Source: CALLCD01 sp039196965 (GTDB lineage: Bacteria > Pseudomonadota > Alphaproteobacteria > Caulobacterales > Hyphomonadaceae). Taken from it: a stretch of DNA of 64,000 nucleotides. The translations under genes were made by a program, and so were the position numbers. The notes beneath the pieces were generated by a model. The model did no database searches. It had not been told where the DNA came from and saw only the letters and a list, made by a program, of their open reading frames with translations. Where the stretch lies: assembly GCA_039196965.1 (NCBI GenBank), contig JBCCUK010000017.1:1-64000 (forward strand), read 5' to 3'. Each line of letters opens with the position of its first letter. Position 1 is the first letter of the stretch. Positions 1 to 8,901 of this stretch are shown one piece after another.

Positions 1-134
1 CCGGCAAGATCATGCGCCGCATCCTGCGCAAAATCGCCGAGGACGATTTCTCCAACCTCGGAGACACCTCAACCCTCGCAGAACCAGACGTCGTCAATGA
101 CCTCATCCAAAATAGAATGAATCGTCCGTCCTAG
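1..134 (+). CDS. acs: Acetyl-CoA synthetase, C-terminal end (partial)
   Basis: Only the last 43 codons are in the window, read from base 3 to a TAG at 132-134. The peptide begins GKIMRRILRKIA and continues through SNLGDTSTLA to NRPS. This is the conserved tail of AMP-forming acetyl-CoA synthetase, which makes acetyl-CoA from acetate, ATP and CoA. In this family the Lys of the GKIMRR segment is the catalytic lysine of the C-terminal domain and the usual acetylation site; it is present as the second residue visible. A propionyl-CoA synthetase is possible, but the DTSTLA tail favours acetate. Confidence 0.85.
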   Translation, partial: GKIMRRILRKIAEDDFSNLGDTSTLAEPDVVNDLIQNRMNRPS

Positions 135-273
135 AGCGGTTAGCCTCCTGCGATATCATTTACAGGTGATGATTTGCCCTGACTGAAACTTGGGCAACCC
201 GGTCTGAATGTGTCGTAAATGCGACACTTCGGAAGGGATGTCTGTGCGTCTTTGTGTTTAGCGCGCCCCTTTA

Positions 274-289
274 TTGCATTCGAAGTCAA
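274..289. promoter_or_regulatory. Operator A of the LacI-type regulon
   Basis: TTGCATTCGAAGTCAA, a near-palindrome centred on TTCGAA, ends 49 bp before the ATG of the TonB receptor gene. The same motif recurs at 4569, 6965, 12614, 13415 and 18268, always beside genes of this cluster. A palindrome with a central CG is typical of LacI-family operators, and a LacI-type gene lies at 5887. That this regulator binds here is inferred. Confidence 0.7.
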
Positions 290-338
290 TTCATGCATGC
301 GTTATGTCATAAATTCTAAAAAGGGGAGATTTTAAACG

Positions 339-2810
339 ATGACAAAAGCAAACTCGCGCAAGCTGTCTTTGAAATTCGGCGCAAGCTTGATGGCTATGGC
401 GTTCGTCGCCCTTCCAGCCTTCGCGCAAGATATAGATGCCGATACCGATGAAGCCGAAGACGCTGATCGCCGCCTCGGAGTGATCACGGTCACGGCCGAA
501 AAACAGGAAGAAAGCAGCCAGGACGTCAGTTTGAGCGTTCAGGCATTCGACGCAGATGCCCTACGGGACGCTGGTGTCACCGATGTATCCCGACTGGAAT
601 TCCTGGTATCCGGTGTGAACTTCGCCTTCACTGGCAATGATGCAAAATTCAACGTTCGTGGTGCGAACTCAAGCAACACCTTTTCCGATAACACCTCGAT
701 TGTCGGTACATTTATCGATGGCGTCTTCAAGCCCCGCGCCTCCCAGCAGACACGTGCCTTTTTCGATATTGAGCGGGTCGAGTTCCTGAAAGGACCACAA
801 GGCACGCTGTATGGGCGGAATACGCTTGCCGGGGCTTTAAACGTCGCGTCCAATGGTGTGGATCTGTCCGATTTCGGCGTGGGGCTCGAAGCATCTTATG
901 AGCGCTTCGACAGGGCGACTTTTGAAGGCTTTGTAAATGTTCCGATCACAGATAATTTTGGTATCCGTGTTGCCGGTTTCTACGACAAGAGCGACGGCTA
1001 TATCGAAAACCTGGCCGGCGATGATCTTGGCGCGCAGGACGACAAGGGTTTCCGGATTACATCTTATTGGGAGCCCTTCGATAATTTCGATGCGACGCTG
1101 CGTTATTCCCATATCGAAGAAGATGGTAGGGAAGGCGGCCTGTTCGGCTTCACGCTTATTCCACGCTTCGTAAACGAACAGGGCCTGACCGATCCCTTTG
1201 GCGGTATTCTTGATCCCTTCAACCCGCAAAACGGTTCGGCACCGCCCGGAACCTCCCAAGGGTTTCCAAACGCGCTGGATGTGAACCCCTTCACGGTGGC
1301 CCAGGACTTCACCCCCGATGCCGACCTTGATGAAGATGTCATCGCCCTGGAGCTTAACTGGGATCTTGGCCCGGTAAATGCGAAGTCCATTACATCGTAT
1401 ACGGATTTCCAGAACTTTATCGGGTTTGACTTCGACTTCAGCCCTAACCCGTTCAATATCGGCGGGTTCGACGAGACCGCTGAGTCGGTAACTCAGGAAC
1501 TTGTCTTCACATCTGACTATGATAGCCGCCTGCAATGGACCAGCGGTCTGTATTATTCGCAGGATGAGCTGTTTTTCAGCTTCTCGATTTTCAACCAGAC
1601 TCTGGAAGATAATAACCGTATTACCCTCCCAACAGGCGAAACCCTGCTTACCGGGACACCACTTGCATCTCTCGATACCAATATAAATGGCTTCTTCGCT
1701 GACTCAGCCTTCATTGAGACAGATACTTTCGGTGCCTTTGCGCAAGCGGAGTTTTCACTCCTCGATAATCTTCGGTTGATCGGCGGATTGCGTTACAGCA
1801 ATGAAGATCGGGAGCTTACAGGCGGTGGCAGCAACTTTACCGGTGATACAAATGGCGATGGCGTCGTCGATCCCGTGGTGTCTGTCGTTCCGGGTGTTGC
1901 CGGATCATCACCCTTTATTGTGCCACAGGATTCCCGCTCGGTCTTCATCATCAACCGCAACGCGTCCGATGCTGTGGAACTCGGCGAGACATTCGACAAT
2001 GTGACCTGGCGTGCCGGAATCGAGTATGATTTCAATGAGAACATCCTGCTCTATGTCACATCGGGCACAGGTTTTCTGTCCGGTGCCCTGGGGGCCAATG
2101 GCAGCATCACTGATGAGCAGGAATCCCTCTTCGTTGAAGGCGGCATCAAGAGCCTGCTGCTGAATGAGACTCTGAAGTTCAACGCAGCTGTTCATTATAC
2201 GGAGTATACGAACCTCCTGACACAGATCCTCGAACAGAACGAGGAGACGGGCATCGTCCAGACCTTCTCTGGCAATGGCGGTGACATCGAGGCCTGGGGT
2301 ATCGAAGTGGAATCTTCCTGGGTTCCCGTCGACAATCTCACCCTGACGGCGAACCTCGCCTATCTGAATTCAGAGTTTGGTACCTTTGCCCAGGCCAATC
2401 CGTTCCAGACATTCAGTGGACCTCAGCCTGTTACGCTCGGCGCTGTGGATGTTTCCGGAGAGCGCACGCCATTTACGCCAGAATTCACAGCTGTTCTTTC
2501 CGGCTCCTATGAATTCAGTCTCGGCGAATGGGGGTATATCACGCCGGTCGTTCAGTTCTTCTATTCGTCCGACTTCAATACCAGTAACAATCTCGCCATT
2601 GATCCGGCACAGGAACAGGACGATTTCACAAAGACCGACCTGCGCTTGATCTGGGATTCTCCGGACAGCACGTACAGTGTTGAGCTCTTCGTGGAGAACG
2701 TCGAGGATGAAGCCACCCTGTCGCGCGGCACAAGTGGCGGTGACGACAATATCCAGACCGGCTTTGCCTATCCGCGGAACTACGGGGTCAGAGTTCGCGC
2801 CCAGTTCTGA
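339..2810 (+). CDS. TonB-dependent outer-membrane receptor
   Basis: 823-residue outer-membrane beta-barrel receptor that would import a substrate using TonB/ExbBD energy. A signal peptide ends at about residue 29 (LPAFA|QD). A TonB-box-like GVITVTAEK follows at 47-55, then the plug domain (FNVRGA; ERVEFLKGPQGTLYGRN) and a long barrel ending in Phe (VRVRAQF), as expected for BAM-assembled barrels. The start is supported by GGGGAG at 323-328. Operator A upstream and a terminator at 2842 make it a separate unit. The receptor family is certain; the substrate is not readable, but context ties it to the LacI-controlled cluster rather than to iron. Confidence 0.9.
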   Translation: MTKANSRKLSLKFGASLMAMAFVALPAFAQDIDADTDEAEDADRRLGVITVTAEKQEESSQDVSLSVQAFDADALRDAGVTDVSRLEFLVSGVNFAFTGNDAKFNVRGANSSNTFSDNTSIVGTFIDGVFKPRASQQTRAFFDIERVEFLKGPQGTLYGRNTLAGALNVASNGVDLSDFGVGLEASYERFDRATFEGFVNVPITDNFGIRVAGFYDKSDGYIENLAGDDLGAQDDKGFRITSYWEPFDNFDATLRYSHIEEDGREGGLFGFTLIPRFVNEQGLTDPFGGILDPFNPQNGSAPPGTSQGFPNALDVNPFTVAQDFTPDADLDEDVIALELNWDLGPVNAKSITSYTDFQNFIGFDFDFSPNPFNIGGFDETAESVTQELVFTSDYDSRLQWTSGLYYSQDELFFSFSIFNQTLEDNNRITLPTGETLLTGTPLASLDTNINGFFADSAFIETDTFGAFAQAEFSLLDNLRLIGGLRYSNEDRELTGGGSNFTGDTNGDGVVDPVVSVVPGVAGSSPFIVPQDSRSVFIINRNASDAVELGETFDNVTWRAGIEYDFNENILLYVTSGTGFLSGALGANGSITDEQESLFVEGGIKSLLLNETLKFNAAVHYTEYTNLLTQILEQNEETGIVQTFSGNGGDIEAWGIEVESSWVPVDNLTLTANLAYLNSEFGTFAQANPFQTFSGPQPVTLGAVDVSGERTPFTPEFTAVLSGSYEFSLGEWGYITPVVQFFYSSDFNTSNNLAIDPAQEQDDFTKTDLRLIWDSPDSTYSVELFVENVEDEATLSRGTSGGDDNIQTGFAYPRNYGVRVRAQF

Positions 2811-2841
2811 TCCACATGATGTGGTTTGAGATTTGATTGAG

Positions 2842-2876
2842 GGAAGGGCGCGCACTTTGTACGCCCTTCCTTTTTG
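2842..2876 (+). terminator. Rho-independent terminator after the TonB receptor gene
   Basis: Nine-base perfect stem GGAAGGGCG (2842-2850) pairs with CGCCCTTCC (2862-2870), with an 11-base loop followed by a T-run. It separates the receptor gene from the symporter gene. Confidence 0.85.
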
Positions 2877-2912
2877 TTTAAGCTGAAAGATATAGAGACT
2901 TAAGGGGAGGGT

Positions 2913-4550
2913 ATGGCGAATTTCGGTGTCCTGAACTGGGCGATCGTGATCCTCTATCTCGTGGCGAATTTGCTGCTCGGCTATATGATGAGCCGAAAGG
3001 TGAAGACAGCCGCGGATTTCCAGCTTGGCACGAAAACACTGCCATGGTGGGCTATCGGCATTTCCGTTGTTGCCACTTATGTCAGTGCACTGTCTTTTCT
3101 TGGCGGTCCTGCCTGGGCCTATGGCGATGGTATGGCGGCCCTTGCCATCCATATAAATTATCCCCTCGTCATATTTGTCGTTATCGTTCTTTTCCTGCCC
3201 TTCTTTTTCAATAGCGGCGTCGCATCGATCTATGAGTATCTGGAGCGGAGATTCGGGCCGACATCTCGCTCGGTCATGGCGATCCTGTTCCTCGTCACCC
3301 AGGTCATCACGACCGCGTCCATTCTTACCGCAACGGCGGTTGTAATCACGTTCGTCACCGGCATTGATGTCGGGCTTGCGATCATCGGGATGACCTTTGT
3401 CGTGCTCATCTACACGCTGATGGGGGGCATGAATGCGGTTATCTGGACCGATGTGCTGCAGGGCGTGATTTTGTTCTTGGGAGCAGGCATCGTGCTTTGG
3501 GGCTTGCTTAACGCGGTGACACCGCTTTCGGGTGCACTCGATTACTTGGCGACTGACGGCAAGCTCAATCCAATCAATACGGATCTCGATTTTTCCGTCG
3601 CGCCGACTGTTTGGGCCGGCGTTTTTGCGATGACACTCTTCCACATCACGGTTTATGGCTCCAACCAGATGATGGTACAACGCACGCTCGCCGCGAAGAA
3701 TATTGGCGATGCCAAGAAGTCCTATCTGCTGATGGGATTTGGAGCGTTCTTTATATATTTTCTTTTCTTCTTCATCGGCGCGCTTCTTTACGTGCATTTC
3801 AAAGGCGAGCCGTTCGAGCAGCCGAACGAAATCATTCTGGTCTTCGCCGAGAGTCTTTCGGTTCCGGGGTTGATGGGGATTATTGCCGCTGCGGTGCTTT
3901 CAGCATCCATGTCAAGCCTGTCATCGGCGCTCAACTCTCTGGCGACGGTATCCACCACCGACTTCTATCAGCGTTTCTTCCGAAAGAATGAAAGCGACAC
4001 GCACTATCTTTGGTCGACCAGAATTTTCACTCTGGTCTGGGCCGTGCTGGCGATACCCGTAGCCTTTGCCTTTGTCCGATCCGGGGGATCGATACTGGAA
4101 ACGCTTTCTGCCGTCGGTGCATATCTTGTCGGTGCCAAGCTCGCCATGTTTGGTCTAGGATTTCTCTCAAAGCATACAAGCGAACGCGGGTTGCTCATTG
4201 GCGTGGTGGCCGGTTTCATCGCCCTGTTTTATCTAGCGGGCTTTGCTCCCCTGGGGGTCGAGCCGCTCATGGATGTCGCCTGGCCCTGGTACGCCGTCAT
4301 CGGTGGCGCGGTGAACATCATCGTGTCCTGGGGTGCAAGTGTTCTGCTCGATGGTTTCCAGAGCGACTGGCATGAGCAGACGGTTCCCGGCCAGATGCGC
4401 TTCTTCCGCGAAACGGGTCGACCAGAAACCGATGGTGGCTGGTATCTCGTGCCCGGTCGTGTCGATAGAATTTCGTGGCTGTTGCCGGTGTTCTTCGTCG
4501 GGATACTCGGTTTTCTGGTCTGGTTCGGAACGCTTGGGTCAGCAGGCTGA
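2913..4550 (+). CDS. Sodium:solute symporter (SSS family)
   Basis: 545-residue inner-membrane protein with about 13 hydrophobic segments. It opens with an Asn-rich first helix (NWAIVILYLVANLLLGY), then KTAADFQLGTKTLPWWAIG and a Ser-rich helix (SASMSSLSSALNSLATV) that is characteristic of SSS transporters and usually part of the sodium site. It would couple Na+ entry to uptake of a small solute. Strong ribosome site AGGGGAGGG sits just before the ATG at 2913. It lies between the TonB receptor and the HisD-like gene, so it is the likely inner-membrane partner for the receptor's substrate. No TTCGAA operator is seen directly upstream, so its control is unclear. The substrate cannot be told from sequence. 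Confidence 0.88.
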   Translation: MANFGVLNWAIVILYLVANLLLGYMMSRKVKTAADFQLGTKTLPWWAIGISVVATYVSALSFLGGPAWAYGDGMAALAIHINYPLVIFVVIVLFLPFFFNSGVASIYEYLERRFGPTSRSVMAILFLVTQVITTASILTATAVVITFVTGIDVGLAIIGMTFVVLIYTLMGGMNAVIWTDVLQGVILFLGAGIVLWGLLNAVTPLSGALDYLATDGKLNPINTDLDFSVAPTVWAGVFAMTLFHITVYGSNQMMVQRTLAAKNIGDAKKSYLLMGFGAFFIYFLFFFIGALLYVHFKGEPFEQPNEIILVFAESLSVPGLMGIIAAAVLSASMSSLSSALNSLATVSTTDFYQRFFRKNESDTHYLWSTRIFTLVWAVLAIPVAFAFVRSGGSILETLSAVGAYLVGAKLAMFGLGFLSKHTSERGLLIGVVAGFIALFYLAGFAPLGVEPLMDVAWPWYAVIGGAVNIIVSWGASVLLDGFQSDWHEQTVPGQMRFFRETGRPETDGGWYLVPGRVDRISWLLPVFFVGILGFLVWFGTLGSAG

Positions 4551-4568
4551 TTTTCATTCTGTTACTCC

Positions 4569-4586
4569 TTTGCATTCGAATGCAAA
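4569..4586. promoter_or_regulatory. Operator B of the LacI-type regulon (perfect palindrome)
   Basis: TTTGCATTCGAATGCAAA is an 18-bp perfect palindrome ending 36 bp before the ATG of the HisD-like gene. That gene is transcribed with the regulator gene, so the site could give autoregulation. Binding is inferred. Confidence 0.75.
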
Positions 4587-4622
4587 AATGCTAATTACTC
4601 GTCCCAACGATGGAGGTAGTCT

Positions 4623-5921
4623 ATGGCGCATTGGCTGAAAGAGGGCGTTGATCCCGACATAAAACAGAAAGCGGATGCTGCCGTTCGCAAGACGGTTGAG
4701 GACATCCTCGAAAGCATTGATGAGCGCGGAGACGCGGCGGTGCGCGAACTGTCCGAGAAGTTCGACAATTGGAGCCCGGAGAGTTTCCAGCTCACCCGCG
4801 AGCAAATCGATGCGTGCTATGAGGCGCTTGATGAGCAGGCCATCAGTGACATTCGGTTTGCCCAGGAGCAGGTGCGAGGTTTTGCGGAAATCCAGCGCGC
4901 TGCCCTGCAGGATGTTGAAGTTGAGACGCTGCCGGGTGTGGTGCTTGGCCACAAGAATGTGCCGGTAAACTCGGTCGGCTGTTACATTCCGGGTGGAAAA
5001 TATCCGTTGATCGCATCGGCCCATATGAGCGTTGTCACAGCCAAGGTGGCGGGTGTGCCCCGGATCATCGCGACAGCTCCGCCCTTCAACGGTGCACCCC
5101 ATCCTGCCATCATCGTCGCCATGGATATGGCGGGTGCGGACGAGATTTACTGCCTTGGCGGCGTGCAGGGCATTGGGGCCATGGCCATCGGCACAGAAAC
5201 CATCGATCCGGTCGATATGATCGTGGGGCCGGGCAATGCCTATGTGGCCGAAGCCAAGCGCCAGCTCTTCGGCCGCGTCGGCATCGACCTCTTCGCAGGC
5301 CCCACCGAGACACTGATCATTGCCGACGAAACGGTGGATGAGGATTTTTGTGCGGCCGACCTCCTGGGTCAGGCAGAGCATGGGCCGACATCGCCGGCGG
5401 TCCTGCTGACAAATTCCGAAGGGCTCGCGAGGCGCACCATGGAAGCGGTTGATCGCCAGCTGGAATGGTTGCCCACGGCCGATGTCGCGGGGCAGGCCTG
5501 GCGGGAATATGGGCAGGTTATCGTTTGTGATAGCTATGAAGAGATGGTCGAGGTTGCTGACGACATCGCTTCGGAGCATGTTCAGGTGATGACGAAGGAC
5601 CCGGATTATTTCCTCGACAATATGACCAATTATGGTGCTCTCTTCCTCGGTCAGGAAACCAATGTCTCCTATGGCGACAAGGTGATCGGGACCAATCACA
5701 CCCTGCCGACCATGAAGGCGGCGCGGTATACGGGTGGCCTATGGGTTGGCAAGTTCATCAAGACCTGTACTTATCAACGTGTGACACGGGAAGCGTCGGT
5801 GAAAGTCGGCGAGTACTGCTCGCGGCTCTGCGCCCTTGAAGGTTTCGCCGGTCACAAGGAGCAGGCTGATATCCGGGTGAGGCGTTATGGTCAGCAACCA
5901 ACGGAAAAAGAACCCGCCTGA
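4623..5921 (+). CDS. Histidinol-dehydrogenase-like zinc/NAD alcohol dehydrogenase (catabolic)
   Basis: 432-residue member of the HisD family, start supported by GGAGG just upstream. Predicted zinc ligands Gln250, His253 (QAEHGP), Asp352 (GDKVIG) and His411 (GHKEQA) are spaced as in E. coli HisD, and the catalytic pair Glu318-His319 (SEHVQ) is kept. Biosynthetic HisD oxidises histidinol twice with NAD. Family members outside his operons, such as sulfopropanediol dehydrogenase HpsN, oxidise other alcohols to acids. Here no other his gene is near; the gene sits behind operator B and overlaps a LacI regulator by 35 bp. A catabolic two-step alcohol-to-acid oxidation is therefore inferred; the substrate is unknown. 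Confidence 0.82.
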   Translation: MAHWLKEGVDPDIKQKADAAVRKTVEDILESIDERGDAAVRELSEKFDNWSPESFQLTREQIDACYEALDEQAISDIRFAQEQVRGFAEIQRAALQDVEVETLPGVVLGHKNVPVNSVGCYIPGGKYPLIASAHMSVVTAKVAGVPRIIATAPPFNGAPHPAIIVAMDMAGADEIYCLGGVQGIGAMAIGTETIDPVDMIVGPGNAYVAEAKRQLFGRVGIDLFAGPTETLIIADETVDEDFCAADLLGQAEHGPTSPAVLLTNSEGLARRTMEAVDRQLEWLPTADVAGQAWREYGQVIVCDSYEEMVEVADDIASEHVQVMTKDPDYFLDNMTNYGALFLGQETNVSYGDKVIGTNHTLPTMKAARYTGGLWVGKFIKTCTYQRVTREASVKVGEYCSRLCALEGFAGHKEQADIRVRRYGQQPTEKEPA

Positions 5922-6957
5922 TGGCGATGGCCAGAACGTCGTGCCGCTGATCAAGGGGCGACGGGCGACCTCCTATGACGTGGCGCGCCTCGCCGGGGTG
6001 TCTCAGTCAGCCGTCTCACGCTGCTTCAAGCAGGGCGCGAGCGTTTCCCAGAAGATGCGGGAACGCGTGATGAAGGCTGCCGAAGAGCTGGAGTACAAAC
6101 CGAATGCCATTGCCCGGGGACTGATTACCCAGCGGTCTAATCTTGTGGCTGTGCTCGTGTCCGGCCGCTTGAATCTCTATTATCCAGAAGTGCTGTTCCG
6201 GCTGACAGAAGAGCTCTCAAATGTCGGCCTCCGGGCGCTTTTGTTCACTGTCGATAGCGAGGACGAGGCTGGTGCGGTTGTCGAACAGGCCTGGCAGTTC
6301 CAGGTGGATGGTCTGATCTCGGCGTCGCACCTTTCAAGGGACCAGTATGAGATATTGGAGAAGCGGAAAATCCCGGTTGTCTTCTTCAACAGGTACTTCA
6401 CCGATCTTCCGCAGGATGTCGTTTATTGTGATCCGGCTGCGCAGGTGGAGGAAATCGTCGACCGTCTGAAAACGCTTGGCCACAAGAAGTTTGCTCTGAT
6501 TAAGGGGCCAGACTTCAATATGGTGAACCGTGAGCGCTGCGCCCTTGTGCGGAAACAGGTTGAAAGCGTATCCGGGTCAAACCTTATCGAAGCGGAAGGG
6601 GACTTCAGCTATGCGAGCGGTGCTGCGGCCCTTCAAGACATTATGTCGGCTGGCTCTGATCGCCCCACGGCGATCGTTTGCATAAACGATATGATGGCTA
6701 TGGGCTGCATGGATGAGGCGCGGCAAGTTCTCGGTTTGAAAGTGCCGGATGAGCTGTCTATTGTCAGTTTTGATGGCATAGGTATGTCGCAATTTGCGAG
6801 CTATGAGCTGACAACCATTCGCCAGCCCATTGGCCGTATGTGCAAGGCGGCTGTGAATATGGTGCGCGCACGGGCCTCTGCTCCGGATCAGTCCAATGAG
6901 AAGCGTGTTTTTGAAGGCGCGCTCATCGAGGGTGGGTCTATTGCCGCTGCCCCGTAG
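5887..6957 (+). CDS. LacI-family transcriptional regulator
   Basis: 356 residues. After about 25 charged N-terminal residues comes a LacI-type helix-turn-helix (SYDVARLAGVSQSAVSR, about 29-45) and the minor-groove hinge helix KPNAIARGL (71-79). A periplasmic-binding-protein-like effector domain follows, with typical segments VSFDGIGMSQFASYELTTI and RQPIGRM. LacI proteins bind palindromes with a central CG and usually release them on binding a sugar or related small molecule. The ATG at 5887 lies inside the end of the HisD-like gene, so the two are co-transcribed behind operator B. It is the obvious candidate to bind the six TTCGAA palindromes between 274 and 18283. The effector is unknown. 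Confidence 0.92.
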   Translation: MVSNQRKKNPPDGDGQNVVPLIKGRRATSYDVARLAGVSQSAVSRCFKQGASVSQKMRERVMKAAEELEYKPNAIARGLITQRSNLVAVLVSGRLNLYYPEVLFRLTEELSNVGLRALLFTVDSEDEAGAVVEQAWQFQVDGLISASHLSRDQYEILEKRKIPVVFFNRYFTDLPQDVVYCDPAAQVEEIVDRLKTLGHKKFALIKGPDFNMVNRERCALVRKQVESVSGSNLIEAEGDFSYASGAAALQDIMSAGSDRPTAIVCINDMMAMGCMDEARQVLGLKVPDELSIVSFDGIGMSQFASYELTTIRQPIGRMCKAAVNMVRARASAPDQSNEKRVFEGALIEGGSIAAAP

Positions 6958-6964
6958 GACAGCT

Positions 6965-6980
6965 ATGACTTCGAATGCAA
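6965..6980. promoter_or_regulatory. Operator C of the LacI-type regulon
   Basis: ATGACTTCGAATGCAA is the reverse-orientation form of the operator with one mismatch in the outer base. It lies 8 bp after the regulator stop codon and 17 bp before the ATG at 6998. A promoter for the next pair of genes must therefore overlap the end of the regulator gene, or the site acts as a roadblock to read-through. Confidence 0.65.
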
Positions 6981-6997
6981 AAATATTCGGAGGGGAA

Positions 6998-8152
6998 ATG
7001 GCTCATAGTGCAGACAGAATTCTGACCACCCATGTCGGCAGCTTGCCGCGGTCAAAGAAGGTTACAGATCTGGTTTTCGCGCAAGAGAACGGCCAGCCCT
7101 GCGATCCTGCGGAGTTGAGGGCCACGCTTGCCGAAGCCGTGACAGATGTTGTTCGTAGGCAGAGGGATGCCCGTGTCGATCTCGTGTCTGATGGCGAGAT
7201 GAGCAAGATCTCCTACGCGACGTATATAAAGGATCGGATTACCGGGTTTGATGGTGATAGCCCGCGGCGTGCACCTGCGGACCTCGAAGAGTTTCCCGGG
7301 TTTCTGGAGCGCCAGGCGAAGGGCGGTGGCACGCCATCCTATCGTCGCCCGCGTTGCGTCGGTCAGATCAAGGTCAAAAGCATGGAGCCTTTGGAGGACG
7401 ATCTTAGCCGTTTTGAGAGAGCCCTCGACGGGGCAGGGGCGTCGGCAAGCTTTATGAATGCGGCTAGTCCGGGGGTCATCGCGCTATTCCAGCCCAATGA
7501 TCATTATCCGACTCAGGATGATTATCTTGAAGCCCTCGCAGAGGCGATGCGCCCGGAATATGAAGCCATCGTCGAAGCTGGACATTTCCTTCAGCTGGAT
7601 AGTCCCGACCTCGGTCTTGGCCGGCACATGATGTTCAAAGACAAACCTATCGAGGACTATCGAAAGCTCGCCAGCCAGCATGTCGATGTGCTAAACTATG
7701 CTCTTCGGAATGTGCCGGGCGACCGTGTGCGCATGCATATCTGCTGGGGAAATTATGAGGGGCCTCACCATTGCGATGCACCCATGGATGAAGTCCTGCC
7801 GATCGCGCTCAAAGCGAAACCGCAATGCCTGCTGTTCGAGAACGCCAATCCCCGCCACGGCCATGAGTGGACAGTTTTTCGCGACGCTGAAACACGCGGC
7901 GAGCTGCAGGACAAAATCCTGATTCCTGGAGTTATCGATTCCACGACCAATTTTGTTGAACACCCCGAACTTGTTGCTGAGCGGATCGAAAAATTCGCCA
8001 ATATTGTCGGCAAGGAGCGGGTTGTCGCCGGAACGGATTGCGGATTTTCGACCTTTGCTGGCTTCGGGGCTGTCGATGAAGATATTGTTTATGCGAAACT
8101 CGGCGCGCTTGCTGATGGGGCTGAGATCGCATCGAAGCGGTTGTGGTCATGA
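6998..8152 (+). CDS. MetE-like cobalamin-independent methyltransferase homologue
   Basis: 384 residues, about the size of the C-terminal catalytic half of MetE. The start is set by GGAGGGG at 6989-6995; the longer frame upstream lacks a site. It begins MAHSADRILTTHVGSLPR, and predicted zinc ligands are His247 and Cys249 (MHICWG), Glu281 (LLFENA) and Cys348 (GTDCGF), the MetE set. MetE uses this zinc to activate homocysteine thiolate for methyl transfer. This short form lacks the N-terminal half that holds the folate-binding duplication in true MetE. In a catabolic operon with an aldolase it may move a methyl group, or another thiol-linked group, from the growth substrate; that is inference. 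Its stop overlaps the next start (ATGA). Confidence 0.85.
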   Translation: MAHSADRILTTHVGSLPRSKKVTDLVFAQENGQPCDPAELRATLAEAVTDVVRRQRDARVDLVSDGEMSKISYATYIKDRITGFDGDSPRRAPADLEEFPGFLERQAKGGGTPSYRRPRCVGQIKVKSMEPLEDDLSRFERALDGAGASASFMNAASPGVIALFQPNDHYPTQDDYLEALAEAMRPEYEAIVEAGHFLQLDSPDLGLGRHMMFKDKPIEDYRKLASQHVDVLNYALRNVPGDRVRMHICWGNYEGPHHCDAPMDEVLPIALKAKPQCLLFENANPRHGHEWTVFRDAETRGELQDKILIPGVIDSTTNFVEHPELVAERIEKFANIVGKERVVAGTDCGFSTFAGFGAVDEDIVYAKLGALADGAEIASKRLWS

Positions 8153-8901
8153 GCCTGAAAGAACGCCTCGCTGCTCAGGAGCCACTGATTGGGACGTTCC
8201 TAAAAACGCCGTCCCCGATGGTCTGCGAAGTTTTGGGTCGCAGCGATCTTGATCTTATCTGTATCGATGCGGAGCATTCGCCATTCGATCGCGGGGATAT
8301 AGACGCCTGTCTATATGCACTGCAGAATAGCGGTCTGCCTAGCCTCGTCCGTGTACCAGCAAACCGTCCGGAATATATTCTGAACGCTCTTGATTGCGGC
8401 GCGACCGGCGTGCTCGTTCCCCATATTCGTTCCGGTGAGGAAGCTGCCCAGTTGGTGGCGAACTGCCATTATGGAACGGGTCGGGGATATGCCGGGTCTT
8501 CCCGCGCGGCCGGGTATGGCGCGCGAAACATGGTGGAGCATAAGGCAGTAAGTGCTGCGTCCACAGTGGTGGTTGCCCAGATCGAAGATGCCGAGGCCCT
8601 CGATGATCTGGACGGTATACTGTCCGTCGATGGCATTGATGCTTTCTTTGTTGGTCGGGCTGATCTTTCGGTCTCGCTTGGGGCAGATGGGCCGAATGAT
8701 CTGCAAGTCGTCGAAGCCGTCGAGACGATCTGCGGGAAGGGAAGGGAAGCGGGCGCGGCGATTGGCATGTTCACCGGCGACCTTAGCGAAGTCAGAAAAT
8801 GGAGATCACTTGGTGCAAGCCTGTTTCTCCTTGGCTCCGATCATGGTTTCATGCTGGCTGGGGCGGCGGAGCTAACGAAAACCGTGCGGGCGGCATTCTA
8901 G
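8149..8901 (+). CDS. HpcH/HpaI-family class II pyruvate aldolase
   Basis: 250-residue TIM-barrel aldolase. Family landmarks are GTFLKTPSP (substrate loop), CIDAEHSPFD, LVRVPAN with the pyruvate-binding Arg, VAQIEDAEAL (metal Glu) and FFVGRADLS (metal Asp). Relatives such as HpaI, RhmA/YfaU and GarL cleave 2-keto-3-deoxy acids, or their hydroxy-diacid analogues, to pyruvate plus an aldehyde using a divalent metal. The ATG at 8149 overlaps the preceding stop by 4 bp, so it is co-translated with the MetE-like enzyme behind operator C. Its stop shares the bases CTAG with the convergent amidohydrolase stop. It is the likely final carbon-carbon cleavage step of this pathway. Confidence 0.88.
   Translation: MSLKERLAAQEPLIGTFLKTPSPMVCEVLGRSDLDLICIDAEHSPFDRGDIDACLYALQNSGLPSLVRVPANRPEYILNALDCGATGVLVPHIRSGEEAAQLVANCHYGTGRGYAGSSRAAGYGARNMVEHKAVSAASTVVVAQIEDAEALDDLDGILSVDGIDAFFVGRADLSVSLGADGPNDLQVVEAVETICGKGREAGAAIGMFTGDLSEVRKWRSLGASLFLLGSDHGFMLAGAAELTKTVRAAF

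Noticed and set aside
2370..3797. Long open frame of 475 codons on the minus strand across the TonB receptor and symporter genes
   Set aside because: It is low-complexity, His/Arg/Asp-rich and has no family; the plus-strand genes here are certain, so it is a shadow frame.
4623..5921. Biosynthetic histidinol dehydrogenase (hisD)
   Set aside because: Key residues fit, but there are no other his genes and it is tied by operator and overlap to a LacI regulator and catabolic genes.
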